A stretch of DNA of 64,000 nucleotides from Allomyces arbusculus (Eukaryota; Blastocladiomycota; Blastocladiomycetes; Blastocladiales; Blastocladiaceae): contig JADHYV010000033.1 of the NCBI GenBank assembly GCA_027604705.1, forward strand, positions 124,001 to 188,000, given 5' to 3'. Positions 14,101-23,902 of the stretch are shown piece after piece. Numbering within the stretch: position 1 is the stretch's first letter; each line of letters opens with the position of its first letter. Both the position numbers and the translations under genes were made by a program. Below the pieces are notes generated by a model. That model saw only the letters and a program-made list of their open reading frames with translations, was not told where the DNA came from and ran no database searches.

Positions 14101-14423
14101 GTATTCGAGTCCTTGACGGCGCTATCGCCGCCGCCACGGAGCGCCACGCCGAGTCCGAGAGTACTGTGGCCCGCAGTCCCGTGGCTCTGGTCCGTGAGAT
14201 GCCTTCGCACCGGCGACGAGGGAGGTGGGACAAAACTGCCGGACCCGCTCGCAAACGACTCAAACTCGAGCGGGTCCGTGACGCTCGCGGCGGAGCGGGC
14301 GTGCGACATGGATGGTGTCCCATGGCTCGAAAAGGCGCGCTCCTGCTCGACGAGGGCGTCCTCGGCATGCTGGGCAAAGATGAAGCGGTAGCGCCGGATC
14401 TGGTACTCGGTGAAGGTGGCCAT
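11198..14423 (-). CDS. CEP76: CEP76-like centriolar protein (EF-hand, C2, transglutaminase-like)
   Basis: Six exons: 14423-13944, 13874-12933, 12861-12736, 12659-11777, 11704-11396 and 11325-11198 (955 aa). Introns are 69-76 nt with donors GTGCGC, GTGCGT, GTACGC, GTACGT, GTACGG. Residues 1-150 are variable. Residues 150-195 look like an EF-hand (loop D180-S-S-C-S-G, then LDFEDF). A C2-like beta-sandwich spans about 286-430, an acidic linker 480-515, then the CEP76/CC2D2A-type transglutaminase-like fold with ILLCSLFLGHG-DAFVAVG (about 650) and RVWVVT. The last exons give QLIKEYRKNH and the ending HPMGARTVWVGV, matching the CEP76 C-terminus. CEP76 restrains centriole reduplication in animals; here it fits a basal-body role in a flagellated zoospore. 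It is about 300 residues longer than the human protein at the N-terminus. Confidence 0.8.
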
Positions 14424-15547
14424 GGGTGGCTGGCAGCGTCGGGATTCGCAGGGGATCAGCGTGCTTCTGGCGTGTGTCGATGAGCTTGTCTAGCGAATGC
14501 AGGCGTCGTGATAAGTTGATGGAGCGTCGTCGACTGCAGCAAGTGAGCGGGGGTCTTTTGGCGACTAGTTGCTGGTTGATGAATGGTGATCGGTGTGGTG
14601 GAGTTGCGGCGCGTCTCGCAGGCAGCACTCGAATAATGCAAGTCTGGATGTCTGCATCCTCTGCTTTTCTTCTTGGTTGACCCTTTCTCAATCTTGAAAG
14701 CGCCAGCAGAAATGGGTCATCTTTCCCCCACCATGCTTCCTGTCCGCCACTCCATGGCCGTGGGCCAGGCTTGCAGCAAGAAACAATGATGGACAGTGTC
14801 GGCCGCAGAAATCAACGTCTGCTTGGGCGAAGCTGCTCATAGACAATACACGATGATGCCAGGCAAGACGCACTGCACAGACACTTCACAGTAGAGTTGC
14901 ATGCTTTCTTCCTCTGCTGAGCACAATCTCAGGCAAAATGGAGCGCCACGCAAGTATGGAAAGAGTATCGGCGATCAAATTGGAACCACCAGCAGGGTGT
15001 GTCTTCTGACAATCCAAACCGGCTCAAGCCGGCCCAAATTACGGGCGGAGAAGAAGGGAACACAAGAGAATCTGCTTGAAGTTACCAAAATCCTCATGGC
15101 TGTCCCGGGTGTTGGATACGCAACGTTGCCCTCGTCTGTGATTGATGGTCGGTGCCAGCAGGCCATCTTGACCACACCATTCACGGAACGCGCTCATGGT
15201 CAGCATATTCAGAATAGACATTGGCGCAAACCGCCTGCCGGCGTGCTCTTGTGCAGCGCGTCTTCGGTCTTGGCGAACCCGCGGCGGAAATACAACGCAC
15301 TCGTTCACGCTGCAGCGGGCACCAAAGAAAGCACCAAGCCAATCGACGATGACGAGCCACGCTCACAGCTGCTTTGCACTTGGTAACGGGTCCATCACCG
15401 TCCTCGCACTCGACCGTACCATTCCAAGCCGCGACTTCTCGCAACCGTCTCAGAACAGCCTGTTCACGACGACGCCGGCTTTATCCCGCGGTGTTGCAGC
15501 TGAAGAAGAGATCAGGCGCGCCGACTGGTAACCGACCGATCACAGCC
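14424..15547. other. intergenic, divergent promoter region
   Basis: 1124 bases between the CEP76-like start and the next plus-strand gene. Base composition is mixed and lower in GC than the genes. Open frames here lack start context and domains. No repeat or RNA was recognised. Confidence 0.45.
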
Positions 15548-16672
15548 ATGTCCTCGTCCGACCCGCCACCAACAGCAGGATTGCCACCTGCACCTGCGAC
15601 CTTCGTCAGCTGCACCAGCCCAACTTCGGCCTATCTTGGCGACGACGATGATCTGGCCAGTATCACCGCGCAGGCCGCCGACATGGACGACTGGATCGAC
15701 CGCGTCACGATCGTCGACCATGCCCTTGACCAGCTCGATCTCGACGACGCGCCGATCGACGACGACGACCGCATGACGACGGCGACCACGAGCACGCGCC
15801 GCACGCACACGTGGACCGAGGACCCGGATACGCCGTACCACCCGCTCGACGCACCCCCACCGCCGCTTTCGGACACGACGGCGCAGCACCCGCCGCCAGA
15901 GTACCCGTTTGATGATGCCACGTGCTCGCTGACGCTCTACCGCGGGACAAGACCGCTGCTCCGTGCCGTTGACGTGCCCGAAGACGACATGATTGCGTTG
16001 CACCGCCACATGACGCGCATCGGAATCAAGCTCGACCGCATCGTCCTGCGTGAATTTTGGAACGTACCGGCACACTACATTCTGCAACTCGCACGCGACG
16101 TGCCAGATCCGTGGAGCGAGCTTCAGTGGTCGGTCGCGCAAGCCGTCCTTGTTCGCCGCATCATTCTCGGCGTACTGGCCGGCATGGCTGCGCGCGGATG
16201 GCGACACGTCTCGACCGTGGCCACGGCGCGCAAGGGCGGCGACGCGGACGTGTGGGTGTTTATGCGGTCGTCTGCCCCACCACCGACGCCCATGACCACG
16301 ACCACAACGGCTCAACCGGACGCTCCGCCCATGTTTGCGCTCGGATGGGAGGCACACGACCGGCTCGTGATTGTCGATGCGCCCGACGACGCGCGCGACG
16401 CCCTGATTACGAGTCTGGCACGCCGGTGGCCGACGGGCGTGTCACTCGTCGCGCACTCGCGCCCGGGACATATTGTACTCAAGCTCGCGGGGAATCCATG
16501 GTTTGACGGGGACCCGCATGCGCAGCGGCTCGTTGCGCACCTGGTCGCTGACTTGGCGGCGGCGCAATGGAGCGTGTATGCGTCGGTTGCGGTCACGGCC
16601 GCGGCCAATGCTGGTGTCGATACGTGGGTTCTGAGCAGGAGCGCACCGGCGTGGGGCGGGTTTGGTTGGTAG
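15548..16672 (+). CDS. fungal protein with two copies of an unnamed domain
   Basis: A single exon of 374 aa with ATG at 15548 and stop at 16670-16672. Residues 1-125 are acidic and Pro/Thr-rich (clusters DDDD, PPPPP). The C-terminal 240 residues hold two related units. Each has a hydrophobic helix (RRIILGVLAGMAARGW in the first, QRLVAHLVADLAAAQW in the second), then a strand (STVATA or ASVAVT), then a D-x-W-V motif (DADVWVFMRS and GVDTWVLSRS), with a proline after each. This repeated helix-strand-DxWV unit resembles uncharacterised proteins of early-diverging fungi. No enzyme motif, signal peptide or membrane segment is seen, so it is likely cytosolic. Function unknown. Confidence 0.7.
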   Translation: MSSSDPPPTAGLPPAPATFVSCTSPTSAYLGDDDDLASITAQAADMDDWIDRVTIVDHALDQLDLDDAPIDDDDRMTTATTSTRRTHTWTEDPDTPYHPLDAPPPPLSDTTAQHPPPEYPFDDATCSLTLYRGTRPLLRAVDVPEDDMIALHRHMTRIGIKLDRIVLREFWNVPAHYILQLARDVPDPWSELQWSVAQAVLVRRIILGVLAGMAARGWRHVSTVATARKGGDADVWVFMRSSAPPPTPMTTTTTAQPDAPPMFALGWEAHDRLVIVDAPDDARDALITSLARRWPTGVSLVAHSRPGHIVLKLAGNPWFDGDPHAQRLVAHLVADLAAAQWSVYASVAVTAAANAGVDTWVLSRSAPAWGGFGW

Positions 16673-17219
16673 GTTCTATTTGAGCACTGTTTTGTTGATT
16701 TTGCTGTTGCTCGTCGTCTTTGTGCTTTGTGCTTGTTTGTAATTTGCTGCGGTTTCTTGGGAGATTTATACCAATGGATATTTGCCCGTGCTTCCCGTCT
16801 CTCTCTCTCCCCTCAGACCTGCTCAGCCGCTGTGATCAAATCAAAGACTGGTGCGATCGCTGTGATTGTCCTCTTTGATGCGAGAAGGAGCGGGTTGGTT
16901 CGCGGCTCGATATTCGGGAGACGGTGCGGCTTGCCTAGCAAGTCTCAACGCGGTCACGTTCCTTGATCACAGTAATTATCATACTTCACGACCAACGACC
17001 ACCCTCGTTTCCACCAACACCGGCCCACCACCATGGCCAACGCGCGTGCACCGCCCGCAACGGGCACTCGCGACCGTATAAAACGCGGTGGACCCCTGCG
17101 GCAGCCTTTCTTCTCTCAGGACCGCCCTCCCCTCTGCCTTTGCCCTCTCTCCTCGCGCCGACTTGCGCTTCCCTTTTACCCCTTTTCTCCTTCTTGCTCA
17201 ACACATACTTCCCTGAGCC
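16673..17219. other. intergenic; 3' UTR and chitin deacetylase promoter
   Basis: 547 bases. The left part is T-rich (3' UTR-like). The right 150 bases hold a TATA box and a strongly pyrimidine-rich leader before the chitin deacetylase ATG. Confidence 0.5.
17077..17083 (+). promoter_or_regulatory. TATA box of chitin deacetylase
   Basis: TATAAAA lies 143 bases upstream of the ATG, followed by a long C/T leader. It has the same arrangement as in the enolase promoter. Confidence 0.6.
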
Positions 17220-18826
17220 ATGGCTCCTCGCTCTTTGCACGCACGCCGCAGTGGTCGCGGCCTCGGCCTAGTCCTGTCGCTGCTCACGGCGCTCGCGCTC
17301 CTGTCGGCCGCGCACGGTCAACTCGTCGACGATTTCACGACCACATCGGGCACGACCAACAAGCTCGGGCTCTGGCGCGGGTCGGATGACAGCAATCTCG
17401 TCTACTCGAAGGGTCAAGTTGTTGTGCCGAGCGTACGTTTCCTCCTCCTTCCCACCCTCCGCACTCGCGTCGCGGCGCGAAACTGATCACGCTCTCCCTC
17501 TCTCGAAACAGGACGGGTACTTTGTCGAAGTCGTCTCGCCCGACGGCAAGTGCGCGGTTCTCGGCGGCAAGGCGCTGCAATTCGAGTTTCAGGCGCCCAA
17601 GGGCACAGTCGTGCGCGTCAAGTCCGAGGCCTTCGCGTCGTGCAACCCGCCCGACGGAAACGTCCTCACCGAGCAGTACGTGACGTTCCTCGCGCCCACG
17701 GCCGACATGGCCGTGGCCAACGTGCCCTTGGCCGCGTGGAACCAGCTCGATCCGGCCAAGATCAACGACTTCGTCTGGGAGGGGCCCGTCACGCTGCGCG
17801 GCGTGTCGATTGTGTCGGCGACGGCGACCACGGCGTCGGTTGGCGCCAAGTCATCGACGGCGGCAAGCACGGTGCCGCAGTCGACGAGCACTCGCACGAC
17901 CAGCTCGAGAACCGCGACCAGCACGCGCACGACTAGCTCGAGCACTAGCACGCGCACAACCAGCACCAGCACCAGCACCAGCACGCGCACGTCCACCACG
18001 TCGTCGGCCACGACCTCGGGCGGCGCCGCCCCGACGCCGCTCTTCCCGGCCCCCGCCGACTGGAACCCCGTCGGCGGCAAGCCCACACCGTCGTTCGTGA
18101 CCGACGAGTTTGGCATGTACCAGTCGTGCGGGTGGCCCGGCATGTTTGCCGCGACCTACGACGACGGCCCGCACCCGGAATACACGGCCAAGATCCTTGC
18201 TGCCGCTAAGGCCGCGGGGTACCGCCTGACCTTCTTCTGGATTGGCGAGAACGTGCGCGATAACCCGAGCGTTGCGCAGGCGGTGATTAATGCCGGCCAC
18301 CACGTTGCGTCGCACACGTGGAGCCACCCGTCGCTGATCACGCTCACGGAAAACGCGATCATTACCGAGTTGGACCAGACCGAGGCCGTGATTCGGCCGT
18401 ACATTGGCGGCAAGCGCCCGCGGTTCATGCGCCCGCCGTACGGCGATATGAACGCGGCGGTCATGAACATTCTCAAGACCAAGTACAACTACCGAGTCAT
18501 TTACTGGTCGCTCGACTCGAACGACTGGCAGGACACGCAGACAGTCGACGGGATTTCAAGCTACTACACGTCGGAGATGGTCAATGCGCCAGCGTCCAAG
18601 AACTCGCATATCGCGCTGAACGTACGTTTTCTGATTCGGATTCTCGCGCGATTTTCTTGGATCGGCACGGATACTGACGCGTTTTTGCTCGTTCCTCCAC
18701 CAATAGCACGATATTCAGCTCAAGGCGACGCAGGTGGTCACGTCTTTCTTCAAGCTGATTCGCGACAAGGGGTTCACGCAGGTGCCCATGTACGTGTGCC
18801 ACAACGACGTCGCGTACCAGAACTAG
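17220..18826 (+). CDS. secreted chitin deacetylase (NodB, CE4) with N-terminal beta-sandwich module
   Basis: Three exons: 17220-17432, 17512-18621 and 18707-18826 (480 aa), all phase 0; both donors GTACGT. Residues 1-36 are a signal peptide (basic start, then a hydrophobic LVLSLLTALALL core, AHG). Residues 40-175 form a beta-rich module starting VDDF, likely carbohydrate-binding. Residues 185-240 are a Ser/Thr/Arg linker from a short tandem DNA repeat. The NodB domain (280-470) has the CE4 motifs: TYDDGP (catalytic D288, metal D289), HTWSHP (metal H339, H343), RPPYG (378-382), WSLDSNDW (403-410) and NHDI (H442). It removes acetyl groups from cell-wall chitin to give chitosan, outside the cell. 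No GPI signal is seen; the protein ends soon after the domain. A TATA box suggests strong, perhaps stage-specific expression. Confidence 0.93.
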
Positions 18827-19226
18827 AGCCGATCGATGGAGGCGCGCGTCGTGCGCGTCGAGGGAGATATGATACCCCGTGGGACCCGGCTGTGGCCTTG
18901 CGGTTACCGACGCGTAGGTGGTGTGGAAAGGATAGAATTGCTCGAAAAGATGAATGAAATTGTTCAATTTCCTCTCTATTTTCGTGCGAGTTGGACTGGT
19001 TTTTGAGGGCGACCGCCCGCACCGTCAAGCAGACTGGTCGAGCAGGTCCCAAGTGATACGTTCTCGTCAAAGCTCGTCTTCCCAAAGCAGGCTCACCAGC
19101 AGCCTACAATTCTAATTTCTGGGTGGAGAGCGTCCGAAACCCACAGTTGCATCCAAATCGCAAAGAAGAGTGCAATCAAGGTTGTAGTCCTGTCCTCTCT
19201 GTCTTTTCCCTACCCCTCCTCCTTCC
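18827..19226. other. intergenic between convergent genes
   Basis: 400 bases holding the 3' UTRs of the chitin deacetylase and the FAM177-like gene; nothing else recognised. Confidence 0.45.
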
Positions 19227-19787
19227 CTACCCCTGCAAAGTCGCATTCTCCATCCCACCAGATCCCACCTGCCCGGGCATCGGCGACGGCGCAATCGGCA
19301 CACTTGCCGGGTTGATTCCACCCACCGGTGACCCACTTGGCGCCTGGATGACCGCCGTTGCAACCGGCTGCGCCGCGACCATGCCAAATCCATTGACGGG
19401 CGCCGCCTTGTTGGCGGCCGACCGCGCGAGCGATTGCCGGATCAGGTGCTTCTGGTGCTGTAGGCAGGCCAAAACCCATCAGCGATGACTCTCGCGATGG
19501 GATCAGAGTAAGAGCGTAGGTACCTGCTGCCCTTCGAAAATGGCCTCCTCGTAGTACTCCGAGTACCGCGACGACGTGAGCCCGAGCATGTCGGCCACCT
19601 TGAGCCCAACGCAGTCGATCACTTTCAATGCCGCCGACGCGGCGCGCACGAGTGGGGCCGGGCACTTGGCGACGAGCGACGACGAGGAGCCAGCGGAACG
19701 TAGGTCCGGCATTGACGAGGCCTGGTGTGTGGCGGATGGCTGGTCGCCGGCCTCGAGGTCAACAAACGGTGCGTCGTTGGGGGTCAT
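19227..19787 (-). CDS. small FAM177-like protein
   Basis: Two exons: 19787-19524 and 19457-19227 (164 aa). The intron is 66 nt, GTACCT to TACAG, in phase 0, joining EGQQ to HQKHL. The N-terminal 35 residues are acidic and polar. The middle carries a helix ending LGLTSSRYSEYYEEA, which matches the FAM177 pattern of a hydrophobic helix, LG-(I/L)-T-S-x-(K/R)-Y and a Tyr-rich acidic segment. The C-terminal 60 residues are Pro/Gly/Ala-rich. FAM177 proteins are small eukaryotic proteins, some reported at the Golgi, without known catalysis. The gene is divergent from EXO84 with 561 bases between starts. The assignment rests on one short motif. Confidence 0.6.
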
Positions 19788-20348
19788 GGTGGTGATTCTG
19801 GTGTCAAGGGCGAACGGGTCAGGTTGGAGCGGTAGGCCGCGTGCATTTCATGGTCAAAAATGGCGGCATACTGGAGCGGTTGGAGTCGGAGGACAGAGCC
19901 TAGGGTGCAAAAGGGGGGTCGGGGATCGCTGGCGAGGGGGTCGACGGCGGCAGGGTCGACGGAAGAGATCGTCTATCCGACGCAGTAATGTGGCAAGTTG
20001 CGCGCGGCAGGATGTTTGGGCAAGAGCGGGAGCGAGGGGTCGACGATCGTCACGAAGATTGCAAATACGCGTGAAGAAAGCGTGGTCAGAGGCCGACGCG
20101 GTCAGGTGTCGTTCCTGCCAGCAATATCACCCCGCGTCGCCGCCCCTTGTGCCGTTGAATGTCGGTTCGGTTCACGACGATTCCGTCCACCATTTGAACA
20201 CTCCAGCTGCCATCGAGACTGCTCTTCAACGAATGATCCGCACCTGCTGCAACTGATTCTCGCCGCCCAACCTGTGCACCTGCCGCGGCCCCGCGCCGGT
20301 CACGTTCGAGCCCACCCGCCAGCTTACACGTCGGATCGGCCACCCACT
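19788..20348. other. divergent promoter region, FAM177-like gene and EXO84
   Basis: 561 bases between two start codons. A G-rich block (19890-19970) and a C-rich leader before the EXO84 ATG are the only visible features. Confidence 0.45.
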
Positions 20349-23300
20349 ATGAGCGACCCCAACGCCCTGTCCCCCGTCACGACCCTGCGCCGCAACAAGT
20401 CGCGCATGCGCACGCACGCCGTCGCCGAAGCGCGCGCGCAGTACGGCGGCGCCCCCGATGCACCGCCTGTTCCAGCTCCACCGCCGCTCGCACGCTCTGG
20501 TAGCGACCGCGACCAGCTCGGCCCCGCCCCGCCCGCACTGATCCCGAAAAAATCCGATGCTCGGCAAGCTCGTGGCCACCGCCGCGACCAGAGCTGGGCG
20601 GCCAAGTTTGGGTCCGGGAATTGGAAGAGTCTGGTGGGGGGTGCGCCACCGTCGCCGACGAGCGAAGTCGGGTCGAGCGTATCGGGCGTGAGTGCAATGC
20701 CGCCGCCGTTACGTGCGCGGCAAGGGAGCGGCTTTGATTCGGTTGCGTCGGGACGGAGCGGTGGGTCTGGCGGTCCCGGTGGATCGTCTGCTGGCGGATA
20801 CGTCAGCGGGACCGATTTCGAGGCCGACGCCAAACGATTCTTTGATGAGCGGTTCCAGCCAGAAGAGTGTACTTGCCATGCCCTCCTCGTTCTCGTCCAG
20901 CTCCACCTGTTTGTTTTCCCTGACGACTGGAATTCTCTCCGTAGATGTTCGCAACACGATGCACAGCAACTCGGAAGAGGGCGTGCGTCAATTCTACCGC
21001 CTGCTGCAGAATGCACGCGAGACGGCCGCGCAAAACCTCAAGTCCAACGTCTATAAGAACTATGCCGAGTTTGTCGTCATTTCCAAGGAAATCGCCCAGC
21101 TCGAGACCGACATGCTCGTCCTGCGCGGCCTGCTCAGCGACCTGCGCTCCGTGCACGACCATTTCCGGTCCACGGCCGGGCTTGACGCGCCCGCCGATAC
21201 CGGCTCGCTCGACCAATCCGGCGCCGGATCGGTCATGCAGCTCGTCTCCACCAACGGCATAGGCGTCCCCTGGGCGACCGACTCGCCGTCGACGCCGCAG
21301 GAACTGCAACAACAACTACAGCGGCTCATGGACGAGGTGGAGAACGCGAGCAAGGCCTTGCCGCCGAACCCGACGCGCATACTCGTCTACACGGGCGTCT
21401 TGATTGAACTCGACGCGAGTTTCCGGTTCAAGAATACCGTGCAGCTCTACGTGCTCAGCGATTACCTGTTTGTCGCGGCCAAGCGTCGTCGTGGGCTCAA
21501 GTCGCGGTACGTCGCCGACAAGTGCTGGGCGTGGTCCGAGGTCACGGTGCTCGACGTGCGCGATACCCCCGACGTGTCGATGGCGTTCAAGATTGTGCGC
21601 AATTCGAGCCAGTTTTTGTTCAAGTGCGATGCAGCCGCGGATAAGAAGCAGTGGCTGCACTTGCTCAAGCGCGCGATTGATACGTGGGGGTCCGGCAACG
21701 CGGCGGGTGTGGCCGAACAGGGTGCAAGCGCGTCGCCGAGTGGGCAAGACGATGGTATGCTGTGGTGCTGGTTGGCAATGCACCAACATGCTTCAGCTGA
21801 CATCTGCTTGCCGTAGATTCGATTGTCGGGACGCTGACCATCAACACGCGCACGGGCCCGCCGAAGCCCAGCAAAGAAATCGAGGCCAAGCTCTCGGAGC
21901 AGCTCGACGAGCTCGACGTGCTTATTTCGTCGCGCGACTTTGATGCGGCCATTCAGCTGATCCAAGTCCTGCAAGGCCACTCGCAGCTCCCCGCACGCAT
22001 CGATCAGCTCGCATCCCTCCTGCTACGCGACTTGGCCCTCCCGCACGGCGGCAAGCGACACGTCCAGACGACGATGCGCCGGCTCTGCGATCTCGGGCGC
22101 ACGGTACCCGCGCGCACGGCCCTGCTCGAGTTGCGCACGCGCACGTTACACGACTCGGCGCGGCAATTACGGTTTCAGGGGGACTTGCCGCGGTACGTGC
22201 ACGAGCTCGGCACTGTCTTAATCCAAGGCGTCAAGAAGACGGCCGAGTGGTACGAGGCAGCATTGCCGGACCCCCTCCAGGCCGCTTTCTTGGCCGAGTG
22301 GGCGACGGATCACGTCAAGGAGTTTGCCGAGGCGCTAGTTCGCCAGGTCGGCGACGAGTCGCTGAAAGTGGTGGTTGCGTGTCTCGATACGTCGGTCACG
22401 CTCGTGCGGTCGCTCGATGTCGTTGGGCTCGACTTGGAGTTTGTGTTTTGGGATTGTGTCGCTGCGCATGTCGCACGCGCGATCGAGGCGTTTGAACGGC
22501 AGTGTGCCGAATTGCTCGCGCGGTCGGTGATTGAGGACTCATTTGCGCCGTGGCGGAATGGTGCGTTGATCTGACGCGATTTTGTTGTCGTCGGGCCAAC
22601 GATTGTCGCTGACGGACCGCGGCTCGCTAGATTACCACGACGGGATCACCAAGTCCATGATGCAATTTTGCAAGACGATGCTGGATTTTTTGAACTTTAC
22701 CAAGTTTTTCCAAGTGATCCCGATGGTATGTCTCCTCAAACCGCAGCGTCGTAGCGCAACACGTCGAGCTCACTCTTTTCTTTTACTCTAGTTCCAACTC
22801 CAGCTTGTCGGCTGCGTCACCGGCCTGAGCGAAGCCTTCTTCAACTGGCTCACGACCATCTACAACGAAAAACCGCTCGACAAGGACCAGAAGCAGGCCA
22901 TTCTCACCAGCTGTGAGTTCCTCGCGCGCATTTTCCTGCCCAAGGTCGTGCACCAGCTCGAAAAGACGTTCCAGTACCGGCTGCCCGCGCTCGCCGCCGT
23001 CTCCAAGACCATGCACACGACCGTCGCGCAAATCAAGGCCGCGAGCGACTCGGCACCGCGGCCAACACCACCACCAGCACCGCCAGAACCCGCCGCCACA
23101 CCGCCCGCTGCTACTGCGACCAACGACTCACCCCCGTCGTCCGCGTCTGGCACGCTCTCGCGGTCCCTGTCGCGATCCGGCGGCGCGTTGCCCGTCGATG
23201 CCGCACCGGCCCCACGGCCGCGCCGCCCCACGCGCGACCGATCGATGCGGCGTCCGACCCGGTCCGCGTCCGGATCCATGTTCAATCTCGCGCACCTCGC

Positions 23301-23808
23301 CGACGACGCGCTGGCCGAGATCGACCTCGACATGCTCAGCCCCTCGCCCGCCGTCCGCGCCCTCGTCGCGTCCAACCCCGCGGCCAGCGCCGTCGAACAA
23401 GTCCTGACGACCGCTCTCGCGACATCCGTGCCCACGGGCACCGCGCTGAGCGTCGCACGTGTCACGCAACTCGTGCTCGACATTCACTACTTGCTGAAAT
23501 CGCTACCACCGCAGGCATTGACGGACGCGGCGAGTAACGCCGCACAGGATTTGTGTGAGAGAGCGTTGCGCGCGTACTTGGCGGTCGGAGACGCCGGGTT
23601 GCTCAAGTCGGGTGAGTGGTACGAGGAGAGGGTGGATACTGCTATTCGCGAGGCACGCGTCGCCAGGGCCAGTCCGAGTATGGCGCGCAGGCAGCATCGG
23701 CGCGTGCCGAGTTCTGGGTCTCGGTCCGGGACGGGGTCGGCGGCCGGATCGAATCCGGGTTCGGCGACGGCGTCGTCGGCGTCGCTGAATGTGCCAGGCG
23801 CGAGGTAG
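20349..23808 (+). CDS. EXO84: exocyst complex component Exo84
   Basis: Five exons: 20349-20868, 20945-21754, 21817-22560, 22631-22725 and 22792-23808 (1061 aa). Donors GTACTT, GTATGC, GTGCGT, GTATGT; acceptors TAG. The first intron creates the Tyr of KYV-type EEYVRNT, the conserved start of the Vps51/Exo84 helix. Residues 174-245 form that coiled coil (LKSNVYKNYAEFVVISKEI). A PH domain spans about 315-425 (ILVYTG to KKQWLHLLKRAI). The C-terminal helical CATCHR rods contain DRDFDAAI-like LISSRDFDAAIQL. The last 250 residues add a Pro/Ser-rich extension that is not usual in yeast Exo84 (about 750 aa). Exo84 tethers secretory vesicles to the plasma membrane with Rho/Ral GTPases. It ends 95 bases from the end of ECM29. 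Confidence 0.92.
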
Positions 23809-23902
23809 GGCGTGATGGTGACGGTGGATGAATTGGATGCTCTTTCTGATCTAATTTGTCTGATGATGAACCAAAATTGCATCTCCAAAATCAGGCTCCC
23901 CA

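Noticed and set aside
17878-17998. Short tandem repeat in the chitin deacetylase (units around CACGCGCACGAC).
   Set aside because: It is inside the coding Ser/Thr/Arg linker and fully explained as an expandable linker, so it is not listed as a separate repeat.
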